Counted from the first letter of the stretch, positions 50,819-62,500 are shown. The stretch is DNA of 64,000 nucleotides from Coleophoma eucalyptorum (GCA_026120035.1 JALRME010000024.1:434001-498000), one strand, 5' to 3'. Notes: generated from the sequence alone by a model not told the origin. Made by a program: numbers and translations.

Positions 50819-52000
50819 ATGGCCCTTCTCGTAGACAAGCACCGACCACGGTCACTAGACCAATTAAGCTACCACGATGATCTCTCCGACCGTCTTCGCT
50901 CTCTCGTAAGTAAAGAACTCTCTGCTTCGCCCTCAGCTTACCGATAGCAAACACAGGCACAGAGCGGTGACTTCCCCCATCTCCTGGTCTACGGACCCTC
51001 TGGAGCCGGCAAGAAGACACGAATCGTTGCAACACTCAAAGAGCTGTACGGGCCCGGTGTAGAGAAGATCAAGATCGACTCCCGCGTGTTCCAAACGACA
51101 TCGAACCGCAAACTCGAGTTCAACATCGTGTCGTCCGTCTACCACCTGGAGATCACACCATCAGATGTGGGCAACTACGACAGAGTAGTGGTGCAGGATT
51201 TGCTGAAGGAGGTTGCGCAGACGCAGCAGGTGGACCAGAGCGCGCGGCAGCGGTTCAAGGTGGTGGTTATCAACGAGGCGGACCACTTGACGCGCGATGC
51301 GCAGGCGGCGTTGAGGCGAACGATGGAGAAATACAGCCCGAACCTGCGGCTGATCCTGCTAGCAAACAGCACGGCAAACATCATCGCGCCGATCCGGAGT
51401 AGGACGTTGTTGGTGCGGGTTGCGGCGCCGACGGAGGTGGAGATCTGCCAGGTTCTGGAGCGCAGTGCGAAGAAGGAGGGCTGGTCGGTTGCGAAGGGGC
51501 TGCATGAGAGGATTGCGAAGGAGAGTGGGAGGAATCTGAGAAGGGCGTTGCTGATGTACGAGGCTGTGCATGCGCAGAAGTAAGTCTCACCAAGCCCTTC
51601 AACTGTTCAGTCAAAGGGAGAATCAAAGAAGCTAATAAATACCTGCAGCGAGAAAATCACAGATACCACGCCCATTCCTCCACCCGACTGGGAGTCTCTC
51701 ATTGGTGTGATCGCCAGGGAGATTATGGAAGAGCACTCGCCCGCACGCATCCTCCAAGTGCGTGCAAAGCTCTACGATCTACTCACACACTGTATCCCAC
51801 CAACGACGATTCTGAAGACCCTAACCTTCAAACTGATCCCGCTGATCGACGATGCGCTGAAGGCTGATGTCATTCGCTGGTCGGCATTCTATGAGCACAG
51901 GATTCGTATGGGTACTAAGGTTATCTTTCACCTGGAGGCGTTCGTCGCTAAATTTATGCGGATTTTGGAGGAGTATTTGATGGCGATGGATTTCTCGTAA
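50819..52000 (+). CDS. RFC5: replication factor C subunit 5 (human RFC3 orthologue)
   Basis: Three exons, 50819-50905, 50957-51579 and 51649-52000, give 353 aa; yeast Rfc5 is 354. It is a subunit of the clamp loader that opens PCNA at primer ends, and also serves in checkpoint loaders. The N-terminus MALLVDKHRPRSLDQL is family-typical. The P-loop GPSGAGKKT (42-50) has the extra Lys that marks this subunit. Walker B is the degenerate NEADHL. PIRSRT stands at the Arg-finger motif, Ser-Arg-Cys in most relatives. The C-terminal collar holds YDLLTHCIPP and the end motif HLEAFVAKFM. Introns of 51 and 69 nt. It is convergent with the AIR-like gene. Confidence 0.95.
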
Positions 52001-52539
52001 GGAAGTGGCTAAGTAAGTGAGTAAAGGAGGCAGGGATTGATTGGGTTGTGCTGTCATTCTTGGTTGTGGCGGGCAAAAGGCGTTGGGGTGTTAAATCATT
52101 CACTGCTGTATAATCCTCGACTAGAGTTGAAGTCTAGTTGCATCACGATGCACGAGAAAGATGCCCATTTATGTGATAAAATAACACGAGACCTGGGTCA
52201 TGAAATTCTATTGCATACCTCTTGTATCTTTTGTTGTTTTGCTATCATACATTCGTAATATGCATAATGCATGCTGAAGCCATTGGACTCCAAAGCTCTT
52301 TTCTCACGCCCTGAAAACGCCGTATCTATGCAATCCTGTACAGTCATATACACACCTACGCTCTCTGGAAATTGAGGAGACTCTTCTATTGTGGGGGAGG
52401 AGGATAATATGTGTGCATATTCCTTCGTCCATACTGTGTGCAAGAAAAACAGCACAAGATGATGAGTGAGCAGGCCTCCCACAACGCCAAACACCAAACA
52501 CCTCTACCAGCGCTTTCCCTCCAGCGCCAGTCTCCAGTT
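52001..52539. terminator. convergent 3' region of RFC5 and the AIR-like gene
   Basis: 539 bases between two stop codons, AT-rich in the middle, with no ORF of note. It should hold both polyadenylation regions; no single signal stands out. Confidence 0.4.
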
Positions 52540-55206
52540 TTAATTGCGGCCATTCATACCACCTCTAGCACTTCCTCCCCTTCCCTTCCGGCTTCTAGCC
52601 TTTTTTGCACCGGGTGCTGGAGCTGGAGCTGGTATAGTTGCGTTTTTCCTTCGCTTGTTGGAGTTTTTGCCTTGAGGTAGGGGTATACTGATTGATTTGG
52701 AATTGTTGAACGAAGACTGCTGTCGTGGTGGGTTGTCGAAGTGCGAAGAGCCTGTAGGTCGAAAGCTTTGGGACTGTTGTGGATAACTCTGAGCTGGTTG
52801 GCGGTACTCATGCTCATAGTTTCCCGCCTGAAAGTATCGTTCCTCATCAAACCTGGGTGGCGGTGAGAACTCCCTTTCGCGGCCATATCGTGCTGATTCA
52901 TCGCGGTAGCCACGTCCAGAACGGGGCATTGGCTGAGCTGCTTTTCGTCCTTCATAGCCGTTGCCACGTGGTGGATAACTATCATTTCTGTTCTGACCAC
53001 CGAATTTGATGTGGCCTTGCCTAGCTGGAGCAGTGTTGATTTTGGGTCGAATGAAGCTTGAAGAATCCTCCTCACTGTCATCGAGATCAATTGGATCATG
53101 CGCCATACCCTTGATATTGAACCCCTTCGCTTTCTTAGGCTTTATAGAATAGTCAACACCGGCAGACAAAGCACGCTCTTTGCTGTTGAAGTCTACAAAC
53201 TGAACCCAATTCTTCTTAGACCAAGTTCGATCACCAGAGAGAACTGGACCTTTATGCAGACCACATTCGAGTCCATAATGTCCAGTTCCTCCACAGCAAA
53301 AGCAATGAATCTGGAGCTCGTGAATCTTCTTCACCTCTCCAGAAAGCTGAAAACTGCGCCAGAGAACGGGGCAAGCAGATTCAATATGTTCAACAGACTT
53401 ACATAGGTCGCACGGGACAGCCTCGGCCCTAGCAGCGAGCAGTTTTTCTGGACACTCTGATCTCTCATGCCCAAGTTCACGGCATTTTCCACAGCGTTTT
53501 TGTTGCGGGCAAAATAATGTTGGATGATCTCTAGTGCCACACTTTGTGCAGACTATGGAAGGACAAGTGTCAGCGTGATGGCCGCTACCTGCACAAGCCA
53601 TGCACAAATGCAGTACTTCTTCGCCACTCGGCACTGGGAAGTATTTCTCCTGAAGCATGATGTCCTCATGAGTGGGCTGTCTCGCAATGGGTGCATCCAT
53701 CTGAGTTTCCTGCGCAGTGTGCGAGTCTTCATCATCCGACGACTCAATACCCGACTCGCTCTGAGTTGGGGTTGGGACCACGAGATCCGCCTGGGCAGGT
53801 GCAGCAGAGGCATGAACTTCCGTGACTTTAGACTCTGCCGTCATCTCAACCTTAGCTGAGGATGATGAGATCTTGTCAAAAACTTCAAGGAGCCTCTCCC
53901 ACAAAGCAGGTGTCCTTGGAGGTACTCCCTTTGCTTTGTAGGCCTCTTCAAGAATCGTAGCAATCATTCCTTGGCTGACGATTCTGGCAGAATCATCTTT
54001 GCCTTCAGCACGGGTTTGTTCTTCGAGCGCCAAGTTTTTCCTATCGTAGAAGGCAGATACGTAACAGGCAAATGCGCCTGAGAACATTTGCACATTAAGT
54101 TTGTTCAGGTTCGAGCATAACGTCTCCAGATTATCCCATACAAAGAGAGGGATGAAAATACGAAAGCTCAGCTGCTCTAGCTTAATGGGCTCAGTACCTG
54201 CATCTGTGACTATTTCTCGTAAGTAGTAAACTCCATCACGATTTCTGTATTGTCTCGAGGAGCCGGGGTGTGTTTTAAACCCTTCAATGATTTCAGACAA
54301 ATCATCGTATTCTGTTGTACGAGGAGTGGCTGCTTGAGGAACAATTGCATTAGGAAAAGCTGGTTTGAGAGCTTTCCTAGCAGCCTTCCTTGAGACCTTA
54401 GCCTCTGCTGCTGTTTCTGTCTGTTGTTGATATCTCTGCACAAAGCTTCGGATTGCTTGCTCAGCTTCTTCGGGCGGGCCGGCAGCAATAGCGCGGGCTT
54501 CTGTCTGGACAGCCTTTTTTGGTATTGGTATATCGGAATTCTGTACCTCTGCACGAAGCTTATGGAGAGTGGGAGCGTACAGCTTTGAACCTTTCCTCTT
54601 TTTACCATCTGATATTGCCTGGCTAGTTTCGGCGGCCGCCGATTGAGAACGGTCGGAACTTGTAGCGTTCGTGTTTGAACCATCTTTCTCCATATTGGCG
54701 GTCGCAATGTCGGTTTCCGACTCGGCTTCAAGACTATTCTCATCCGTGATTACAGGCAGCTCTGGAGTAGATACACCAGTTCCTGTACTCTGATCGCCCT
54801 CAGCAGCAACAGATAGAATAACATCTTGTGCCTCCGCCGGTGTTGAACGAGCTTGTAGAGGAGTGGCCTTCTTCCTCCCAAATGATGTTCTCAAACCACT
54901 CTGCACACCCTGATTCCAAGTGCTTGAGGGTAGACCAGCTGTATCTGACAAATTGGGATTTGCTTGCGGTGCAGGAGAAGGTTGTGCTTCATTTACAGAA
55001 GGATTGCGCGATTGCGCGCCAGCTTCAATAAAAGATGGATCGTCGTCGGTATCGGAAGGATCCGACTTGATGCGTTTCTGGGGTTGAAAAGCTTCATCGT
55101 CTGAATCGTATATCCTATTATCGCCGGGGGTCTCGTGTTCTAAAGCCCTCTTTCTCCCTACTCTAGAGGTGCGCGAGTCTGCATTATCATCTGGAGAGGA
55201 CGCCAT
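52540..55206 (-). CDS. zinc-knuckle protein, AIR1/AIR2-like TRAMP subunit
   Basis: Single exon, 888 aa. Five CCHC zinc knuckles of the form C-x2-C-x4-H-x4-C lie at about 525-650: CMACAGSGHHADTC, CTKCGTRDHPTLFC, CGKCRELGHERSEC, CDLCKSVEHIESAC and CFCCGGTGHYGLEC. Between knuckles 4 and 5 is LWRSF, matching the IWRxY motif by which yeast Air2 binds Trf4. Five knuckles plus this motif point to the TRAMP complex, which tags nuclear RNAs for the exosome. It is far longer than yeast Air1/2 (about 350 aa): a disordered N-terminal half of about 500 residues, with nuclear-localisation-like RKRALEHE, and an Arg/Gly-rich tail are extra. The long N-terminal part shows no domain that I recognise. Confidence 0.88.
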   Translation of the reverse strand: MASSPDDNADSRTSRVGRKRALEHETPGDNRIYDSDDEAFQPQKRIKSDPSDTDDDPSFIEAGAQSRNPSVNEAQPSPAPQANPNLSDTAGLPSSTWNQGVQSGLRTSFGRKKATPLQARSTPAEAQDVILSVAAEGDQSTGTGVSTPELPVITDENSLEAESETDIATANMEKDGSNTNATSSDRSQSAAAETSQAISDGKKRKGSKLYAPTLHKLRAEVQNSDIPIPKKAVQTEARAIAAGPPEEAEQAIRSFVQRYQQQTETAAEAKVSRKAARKALKPAFPNAIVPQAATPRTTEYDDLSEIIEGFKTHPGSSRQYRNRDGVYYLREIVTDAGTEPIKLEQLSFRIFIPLFVWDNLETLCSNLNKLNVQMFSGAFACYVSAFYDRKNLALEEQTRAEGKDDSARIVSQGMIATILEEAYKAKGVPPRTPALWERLLEVFDKISSSSAKVEMTAESKVTEVHASAAPAQADLVVPTPTQSESGIESSDDEDSHTAQETQMDAPIARQPTHEDIMLQEKYFPVPSGEEVLHLCMACAGSGHHADTCPSIVCTKCGTRDHPTLFCPQQKRCGKCRELGHERSECPEKLLAARAEAVPCDLCKSVEHIESACPVLWRSFQLSGEVKKIHELQIHCFCCGGTGHYGLECGLHKGPVLSGDRTWSKKNWVQFVDFNSKERALSAGVDYSIKPKKAKGFNIKGMAHDPIDLDDSEEDSSSFIRPKINTAPARQGHIKFGGQNRNDSYPPRGNGYEGRKAAQPMPRSGRGYRDESARYGREREFSPPPRFDEERYFQAGNYEHEYRQPAQSYPQQSQSFRPTGSSHFDNPPRQQSSFNNSKSISIPLPQGKNSNKRRKNATIPAPAPAPGAKKARSRKGRGGSARGGMNGRN

Positions 55207-56171
55207 GTTATGCAGTGAGGTTCAGCACAGCCGGATTGGTAGACTTTATTATCGCTATAGATGTAGCTGAGCCTGAAGCTGTGAACACGCAATTCAAGCC
55301 CGGTCAAGGTTCACACTGGAGCTGGACGGGATGCAGCATGGTCAGGCGATATCTGGTGGAGAGAGGGTGGCGCTGTATGGGGAAGAGTTCGTGAAGGAGC
55401 TTCGGTATGTATGGACAAAAATTAAATAAATCAGTCTGTACTTCGTATCTTCGGCGTAAACTTTATTCCGGCGAGGTGGCATGGGTGGCGGTGGGTGATG
55501 TTGGTTTGACGTGGGCTGCATAATCCCCCTACTTCGTCCGGGATCCGACAAACGCGCAGGTGGCCCTCGTTCCTTGGGGACAGCGGTGCGCCAACCGCAC
55601 TCCGTATGGGCCCGTAGAAAGAACATTCGAAATATCAGATTGTCCCATACGCATGGTCACCACCACCACCCAATCACTATCTGATACTTTACTTCTTCTT
55701 CTCCTTGTACTTGTTGCGTCACCAATCAATCCATTAGGGCCTCTTGTTTCTTTTATCTCTTCGAGCCCCTTCGTGTACTATTGCAGTCGATCCTTAGAAA
55801 CATCCCTTGCCATTAGTCCTGAATCACAGGTGAGCACAGCTATCTTCGTTTCAAGCTGACTTGGGCAGCTTGGACTGCCCTTTCATGCCATCTCCCTCCC
55901 ATGTGAACAAGACCACTGCCAGTAGCAGCTGGGTATTTGCTGACAGACTTTGCTGACCGTTCTTTCAGTCAGAGGCAGCATCGGATCCTTTGTACTTCCA
56001 GCGGAGCTGCGACCTTCTACTTGTCATCAGAATACGCTCTTTTGAGCGTCCCAAGCATCCAAAATTTCTTCCTCAAACACCGCCAAACTGTCTTCCCCAA
56101 TCCTCCTCCCTCGTACCGTCTCATACGACGCGAGCACCAAACCTCCACGAGCAAACGGTTCACTGAGAGCA
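55207..56171. promoter_or_regulatory. divergent promoter region of the AIR-like and Orm genes
   Basis: About 965 bases between two starts. On the plus strand a likely leader intron of the Orm gene runs 55830-55968 (GTGAGC, GCTGACC branch, TTCTTTCAG). No other gene is seen. Confidence 0.45.
55830..55968 (+). other. candidate 5' leader intron of the Orm gene
   Basis: GTGAGC at the donor, GCTGACC about 15 bases before the acceptor and a TTCTTTCAG acceptor give a 139-nt intron about 200 bases before the Orm start codon. Sequence signals only; transcripts would be needed to confirm. Confidence 0.35.
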
Positions 56172-56850
56172 ATGAGTGCAGAGAGGACTGGGCGGAGGCG
56201 GCGGTCTAGCAGTCTGCTCTATCAGGAGCCACCTGAGACCATGGAGCATATGAGCGATCAGGCCGCCCTGCCGAATTTGAACGCTAACTGGGTTAACGCA
56301 AAAGGTCAGTGGTAGATACTATGTGTCCAAGGTTGAATGTTCCTTCAGCTGAGGTGGCGTTATGGGATGTGTGGCTGACTGTTGCACTTTCAGGAGCATG
56401 GGGAATACACATAGTTCTGATCGCGTGCCTTAAGATCCTGTTCGATATCATACCAGGAGTATCTCAAGAAACATCGTGGACACTCACCAACATATCTTAT
56501 ATGTTCGGCTCCTTTCTTATGTTCCATTGGGTTCGGGGAGTGCCATTTGAGTTCAACTCCGGCGCATACGACAACCTCAATATGTGGGAACAGATTGACA
56601 ACGGAGCGCAATACACACCAGCCAAGAAGTTCCTACTCAGTGTGCCTATCGTTCTTTTCCTCCTTAGCACGCACTACACACACTACGACCTGACCTATTT
56701 CACGATAAATTTCCTGGCAGTACTTGGAGTTGTGATACCAAAATTACCATATGTAGGTTAACCTTGAATCGTCTTTAGAATAGTACTGACCTGTCGAAGA
56801 GTCATCGTACCCGCGTCGGCTTGTTTTCTGGGGCACCAGAAGATAGATAG
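56172..56850 (+). CDS. ORM1: Orm1/Orm2 family regulator of sphingolipid synthesis (ORMDL)
   Basis: Three exons, 56172-56304, 56394-56752 and 56800-56850, give 180 aa. Orm proteins sit in the ER membrane and restrain serine palmitoyltransferase. The basic RRRRSSS cluster at 8-14 resembles the phosphorylated N-terminus of yeast Orm1/2, the target of Ypk1/Npr1 signalling. NANWVNAKGAWGIHIVLI is the family's near-invariant entry to helix 1. HWVRGVPFEFNSGAYDNLNM and WEQIDNGAQYTPAKKFL are classic Orm motifs. Four membrane segments are visible. The last exon supplies SHRTRVGLFSG in place of the usual LHRVRLFG. Its acceptor (CGAAG) is inferred from a TACTGAC branch site 47 nt into the intron. The single fungal copy cannot be assigned to Orm1 or Orm2. 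Confidence 0.93.
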
Positions 56851-57433
56851 CGAGTGGGGCCCTTTTCGATGCTGCAAGATAATTCGGGGCTTGCCGCATG
56901 GTTCAAGCGATTGATTGTATGCTTCGAGAGAAAATTCAAAAGGGTGTTATACTATCTCCAAGGCAGGAATAAGACTTGCGGCAAGTCTTGGCTATAACAT
57001 AATTCAAGCACCAAAATTGATAGTAGCCTTCATACCCTCGGCGTTTTCTTGCATGATGGGGCTCGTGGGAAGTTTATCTACAACCGCACGCCGCTGCTGG
57101 CCGAAGGTTACTATTCCTGAACACACCACAAACCTTGAAAGTAGTAGTGATCAAGCGATCACTACCTGCTACGATAAGCCGGAGTGTAAACACAAATGCT
57201 AAGGTAGGCTATTTTTTTTATTACTCAAGGGATTTCGCAATAAGCCAATTAGCTCCCAAATTGAAGGAAGTTGCCAGAATTTCTAGCTGGTACACTACAA
57301 GAAGTCCGCCTCCCTCAGTATCTATATAATCCAGATCATTTTGTCCTGGCTACACATTTCTTTGTACCTTTCGTTACTCTCGTTCCGTCTCTGACATTAA
57401 TACTCGCTTCACCAAGGCCCTACTTCGCTCGAA
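56851..57433. promoter_or_regulatory. upstream region of the GPI protein gene
   Basis: 583 bases between two plus-strand genes. TATATAAT at 57323-57330 is about 105 bases before the ATG, followed by a C/T-rich leader: a good core promoter for an abundant wall protein. A frame at 56915-57202 lacks an ATG start and is not called. Confidence 0.5.
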
Positions 57434-58245
57434 ATGAAGTTTTCCGAGACTTTACTCGCCGCTACCGCGGCTTTTGGTGGTGGTTCTGCCTCTTACCATC
57501 ACTATGTACACCCTCATGTCACCCATACTTTGACTGTTCACGTACCCCATGGAACTGCTCCAGCTCATACGACGACCGCAGTTGTAACCGCCTACGTTAC
57601 CTAGTAAGTACTGTCTTATGCATGTTTGCCTTCAATTCGGCAGATCCCTTCACTCTTCATGCTTCCGTTCTATATCGTCCACGTGTCTTGGCTAAATCGT
57701 CTTTCTCCAGCTGCCCCGAACCAACTACATTCACCGGCAAAGGAGGAAAGACATACACTGCCACTTCTACCCAATATGTTACCGTCACCGACTGCCCACA
57801 CAAGTGTACCATTTCCTACGTGCCTGGACCAAGCGCCACTGTCTTCCCAGTCCCAAGCCACGGTCCATATTACGGCAACGGTACCGTCCCTGTGGGCCCT
57901 ACCGGTCCTACCGGCACTGGATCTGGGGCTGTCTCTCCCACTGGCAGCCCTGGCAACGGCTCTTCCTCTGCCTTTGTCTCTGCCTCTGGATCTGGATCCC
58001 CATCTCCTAGCAGCAACTTCGGTTCTGGCTCCGGACCTCAATCTGGATCTGGCAATGACTCCTCAACTGGCAGCTCTGGATCCGTATCTACCTCTGACAA
58101 CGGCGCCAACGGTGGAGGCAACGGCGGTTCCAATGGAAACCAAGGCCCCTCCCCAACTCAGCCTTCTACCTTTCAAGGTTCTGCTGCTACCCTCGGCGCC
58201 AGCTCCCTTGCCATTGCCCTCGCTGCTGCTGTTTGCATTTTGTAA
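57434..58245 (+). CDS. Ser/Gly-rich GPI-anchored cell-wall protein
   Basis: Two exons, 57434-57603 and 57711-58245, give 234 aa; the 107-nt intron splits a Tyr codon. Residues 1-19 (MKFSETLLAATAAFGGGSA) form a secretion signal. A His/Thr/Val-rich stretch (TLTVHVPHGTAP) follows. The middle holds TYTATSTQYVTVTDCPHKC, a pattern common in fungal adhesin-like wall proteins with Cys pairs. The second half is Ser, Gly, Pro and Thr-rich, a stalk for O-mannosylation. The C-terminus is a hydrophobic tail (LGASSLAIALAAAVCIL) behind small residues, as in a GPI signal. Likely a surface structural protein or small adhesin. No catalytic domain is present. Plus-strand frames in the other registers are shadows. 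Confidence 0.85.
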
Positions 58246-59254
58246 GCACCATCTCCAACACTGAACCATGTATGGTTTCAATAGGCTTTGTTACTAGGTC
58301 GGTTCTGTTTTTGGGAGTTGGTTAGGGCATTAAAGGGGCATGGAAAAGCTGGTTGGCGTTGTATATTCTTCCTTCTTGGACTTGTATCCCATGTGACTCG
58401 AGTACCTCTGTCATTCCGGCTAAGTTGGAAGTCTTCTTTCTATCTTTTGTGAAATATCTGTTGGTGGTTACTCTTGTTTCGGGTGGGATGGGTTCTGCTT
58501 GGTGTTTGCTTGGTGCTTTTTTTTTCTTTGGGTATATCCGGTCGTCGGGTAAAAAAATTTAAGTAGTCTTCTATATTCTGCTTTTGAGATAATTCGTGTA
58601 TGTGTACCGGTCTTAGCCTTCGTGATCTTGGTATGTGATACTCATAGAGACAATCACATTTCTCGTCCATCAATTTTACCAGGCCTTGGGATTTCTCAGC
58701 ATATCAAGCAAACACTTTAAGCAGGACTCATATGTTCCGAGCAAGATATTATGTCGAAATCATAATTAATTACTTGATGGGTTCCCAGACGATTGCACGC
58801 TTTCTGGGATAATGTCACATGGCAAGCTCTATCATTTTGGATCCCGCCATTCCTCTATAGTGCAGGCGAGAATGTTCAGATTTACTGAAGAAAATGTCTA
58901 GGTATGCCAAGGTGATAATGGATTTTGACCTCTCAAAGAAAGTTTCTTTGATATCAACATGTAAATCCTCGCCTTTGAGCAAATAACCTTCTGCTTTGAT
59001 AAACACAACAAAGGAGATCCCGTAACCAGACCATTGTTTCTTTGTCGTCAATGCCAGGCACGCGATGACAATGACTGTGATCTCAGGATATGAACAAAGA
59101 GCTCTGTACTATATAGCAGATTAACTCAAAGACTGAAATGACTCTCACCAGGCAAGAGGCGACTCGAGCAGCACAACCTCCAGCAACAGTTCAGCCAACA
59201 GTTCAGCAGATCCCACTGACCTAACTCCGCAGGAACAAAAACCAACATAGAAAA
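58246..59254. other. intergenic stretch after the GPI protein gene
   Basis: About 1 kb. The first 350 bases are T-rich 3' flank. I see no gene in the rest. Confidence 0.45.
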
Positions 59255-59518
59255 ATGTGCTTCCTCTCAGAGGCCATTTACCAGGAATGCCGACACTTCG
59301 GCCAGCGAGAAGTCACGGCGAGCTGCGCTCAAGCACAGGTGATGAAGCTCCGAAGCGGGTGCAGCTTCTCCACAGTCACGTCGACTCAAGAAGTCCCAGG
59401 ACTCTGTGCTGCATGTCGCTACCGTAGATCAGTAGGGCTGCAAGGACAGAGCATCACCTTTTGCTCGCAAGATGGCAAGGTGACAAAATTTTCCAGGGAC
59501 AGCATAACGGGTAGGTAG
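59255..59518 (+). CDS. possible small Cys-rich protein of unknown function
   Basis: An 87-codon frame with a true ATG. It starts MCFLSEAIYQECRHFGQRE and later reads VPGLCAACRYRR. The order Met-Cys, Tyr-x2-Cys-x-His, a lone Cys about 11 residues on, then GLCxxC resembles a group of short, poorly studied fungal proteins whose Cys and His may bind zinc. I know no function. Gene-poor surroundings and lack of introns leave open that this is chance; the end may also differ if a splice site lies near codon 57. Confidence 0.4.
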   Translation: MCFLSEAIYQECRHFGQREVTASCAQAQVMKLRSGCSFSTVTSTQEVPGLCAACRYRRSVGLQGQSITFCSQDGKVTKFSRDSITGR

Positions 59519-62500
59519 GTGAGTTGTTGAACGCTGATAACAAACAGTAAAACGCAGATAGGTAGGCACGAACACTGGTTGCTTTTTGAGGTAGGTACAA
59601 TTTGAAATTGAATCCTATCCCTCTTTATTTCCCCCAAAGTGGTAAGAAATTCTAAATGCATGTCTTGTGATGGTCGTCAAATTTGATCAAGCCTGCTCTC
59701 CCAGTACTTTCCCCAAATGTTATTAATAGTAGTCCAAGGGACAGGTGGATAGATTCCCTGCTTTTCTGTGTGAAACCATCTACTTGCACCTTCTCTCCTC
59801 CAAAAGTCAGGCTTTGAAATGTGGAGCCGAGAAATCTGGTTTCGAGAATATAAAGATTTTGATGAAGAAAAAAAACACGGCAACAAATCTTGATGCTTGA
59901 ATAGAGAAGGGCCACACTCGTGCTCGTCTTCTGGCAAGATGGTAGTTTGCTCCTTGTCTGTTCTCAAACTTTGAAGAGCCATCGCTAGACGCCCTTCCTC
60001 TCCTTATAGCTTGGGGCAATAATAGGGTGTATGTATATTGCAAGTCTCCAGCCTAATAATGCACTGAGATACAAGTATCGATCGCTTCACAGGCCGTCCT
60101 GCAAAACCGCTGGCATCTCCAAGTACCGAATAACAGAATGTCGGGCGCATGGAACGGGAAGGTACATCACCGTGATATTTGGTGTGCATTTGATATGATG
60201 TATAACAAATCTCAAACGTGCTGATCAATATAACGAGGGAATTAAGATCTTCAACGCCGAATGGCGAAACCCCAAATGTCTACTTTCGCATCCATACTGC
60301 AAGCGCAAGGGAAATACTGAAAGCTGTCGCAAGTCTCTGAGCCAACGGCCCACAGTCCTTGGTCTTTCCGTGTTTCTTGGATCAGTATCTCATGAAGCCT
60401 TCTTCGACAAACTAAAGGACATGAACGAACAATGTGCCGAGAGTAGAGTTAGTGACCTTGTCGTCCCGCTGTCAAGGTCTCGTTAGGTACATTCGAGCGC
60501 TATTACGAAGCGATCGCGCTAGTCGGGCATCTGGGTTCAAGAGTCATAGTGGAAAGGACCGAGGACTATAGGATGTTTTGCAGTCTAACCTAGGGTCCAC
60601 GGGAAGGCGTTCAGTAGTACCTTAGGCTTCTTTGCTCTTTACGCCGGCCATTCTATTGATCGATCTTATTTTTTCTTCTTTATACGCCGGATGAGGACGT
60701 GACTACTGTGGAAGAGGCGCGTCTCGCGTGGTTCTTTACCTTTTTTTGGCTCTTAAATAGGTTGTAATATCTAGTCCGGCCGTCGGTTTGGGAAAGGTGC
60801 CTGTAGCCCTGTATGCTCTTAAGTCCACCAGTCTAGCAGAGTTCTCGTCAATAACCCATGAAGCCCTTGTGCAAGGCCGTTGCACCGTACGACAAGTCAT
60901 GAAAGTTGTACGATCATGATCACAAAGTCCAGGGTTCCGTTCCCCGTGCCAGCAAAGCAAATAACTATACGCCGCAAGGGCCCACCTAATGCTGGAAGCC
61001 CGGAAACTCCACATTCTGCAAATTGGCCAGGCCGCCCATCGTACCAATGAACGTGGCTGCCACGGGCGATCATACCGCCTCTTGTGGGGAGATTGTGCTT
61101 GTCAAGACTGTATTCACGGTGCTTTGGAAATAGAGAAATGGCTACGTGGATTACTCGTGTTTTATGTAAGTTATGTAAATTGCGCTTCACTGAGTTGTCA
61201 GAATGGCCCGCTTGGCCTTTTATGTCTGTTCGTTACTGAACGATCCAAATCTCTTTTCCCAACTTTGGTAACGACGGCCTTCTAGCGGTCTGGGGAGGAT
61301 AAAGCTCGGGACGGCTCACGGTCGACCTTTTCTTTAAGCATTTGCCTGTCAATAGCTGCAACTTGATATAAGGGCAAGATTGTGAGATGGTAAGACTGCA
61401 GCATGTCCGACCTGCATCGGACACCCAGACAGGCGAGACCTCTGCAGCAAAGTCTGCATAGTTTCGGGTCCAGTGACTGGGATTAATTGGTGTTTGGAAC
61501 TTCCAGAAACAACCGTAAGACACCCCCCGTAATTATTTGGGAGACCTGCGGATAATGAAATGGCGGGAAAGGCCATGGTCGTCGGGTGTCCAGTACCTTG
61601 GAGGCTTGACAGGTGAGTCCTTGCGACGTCGTACCGCGATGCCGATCGATGCCTTACATAAGTCACTGCCGTGAAGAAGCTCGTGTTGAACCGCGCAATT
61701 CGGGACGAGAGATCAGAAATGCCTTTTTTATTGTGACGATACTTCTTAATTCATGATCACTTTCCGCTTTAGATAAGCCAGCCTCGGACGTATTTCTTGT
61801 TCCTGTGACAAGGCTCAGGGAACCCAGGGGCCAGGGCCCTCCAGTTGCATGTGGAGTGGGTGCATGACGGTTCGGGGGGTTTGTGCTACCCCTTTTCCAC
61901 CTGCAGCATGCTGTTACAGATTAGTGACCTGCATACTGTACTGCACCTTTGTCGTTACAGCGGTCAAGATGGCTGCCGTGTGTTCGCTCTATCTTTATAG
62001 CCATGCGCAGCTCGCGATTACAAAAGAGGCTGCTTGCTTGCTTGCTGCGTCTCGTGTCTGGTGAGAGCGGGCAGCTAGTGGTTGGCGCTGACAGAAACCC
62101 CTTGGGCGCATCGGAGCAAGTCAGTGGTGCAATGGTGCAGAATATGAGATATGACGGAGCTTGATCATTATTGACGTGCTGCGCTGCTATCGTTCGTCTT
62201 ATCAGAGTCCGTTGCGGTCTTTCACCAGCCCTACCTTAACCTTTTGCCAGGACGCTACGCATGCAGGTTCATTTATGTATTACCACGTCGTTACGCAGCT
62301 TGTCAGTCAGAGAAGAGGAGCACATAACGTTTGGCGAGGACAGCAGCAGATGAACGGAAAGCGCTGGGCGATGACTTGACGACAGGCTGAGAGTTTAGTA
62401 CGGTCTGCGTGTCAGGAACTTTCTTAGACATGATATGGCATGCAGCTGGACGCAGTGAGGCGAGACCTGATTGATGCTGATGCTGATGCTGATGAATGGT

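Noticed and set aside
52554..53099. 181-codon minus-strand frame overlapping the AIR-like gene
   Set aside because: Same strand, other register of the AIR-like exon; no recognisable content.
56753..56778. A 26-nt intron in the Orm gene ending at CTTTAG
   Set aside because: Too short to splice; the 47-nt version with a TACTGAC branch site restores the family C-terminus better.
57626..58264. 212-codon plus-strand frame rich in Pro, Leu and Ala over the GPI protein gene
   Set aside because: It is another register of the Ser/Gly-repeat coding exon. The real frame has a signal peptide, a Cys motif and a GPI tail.
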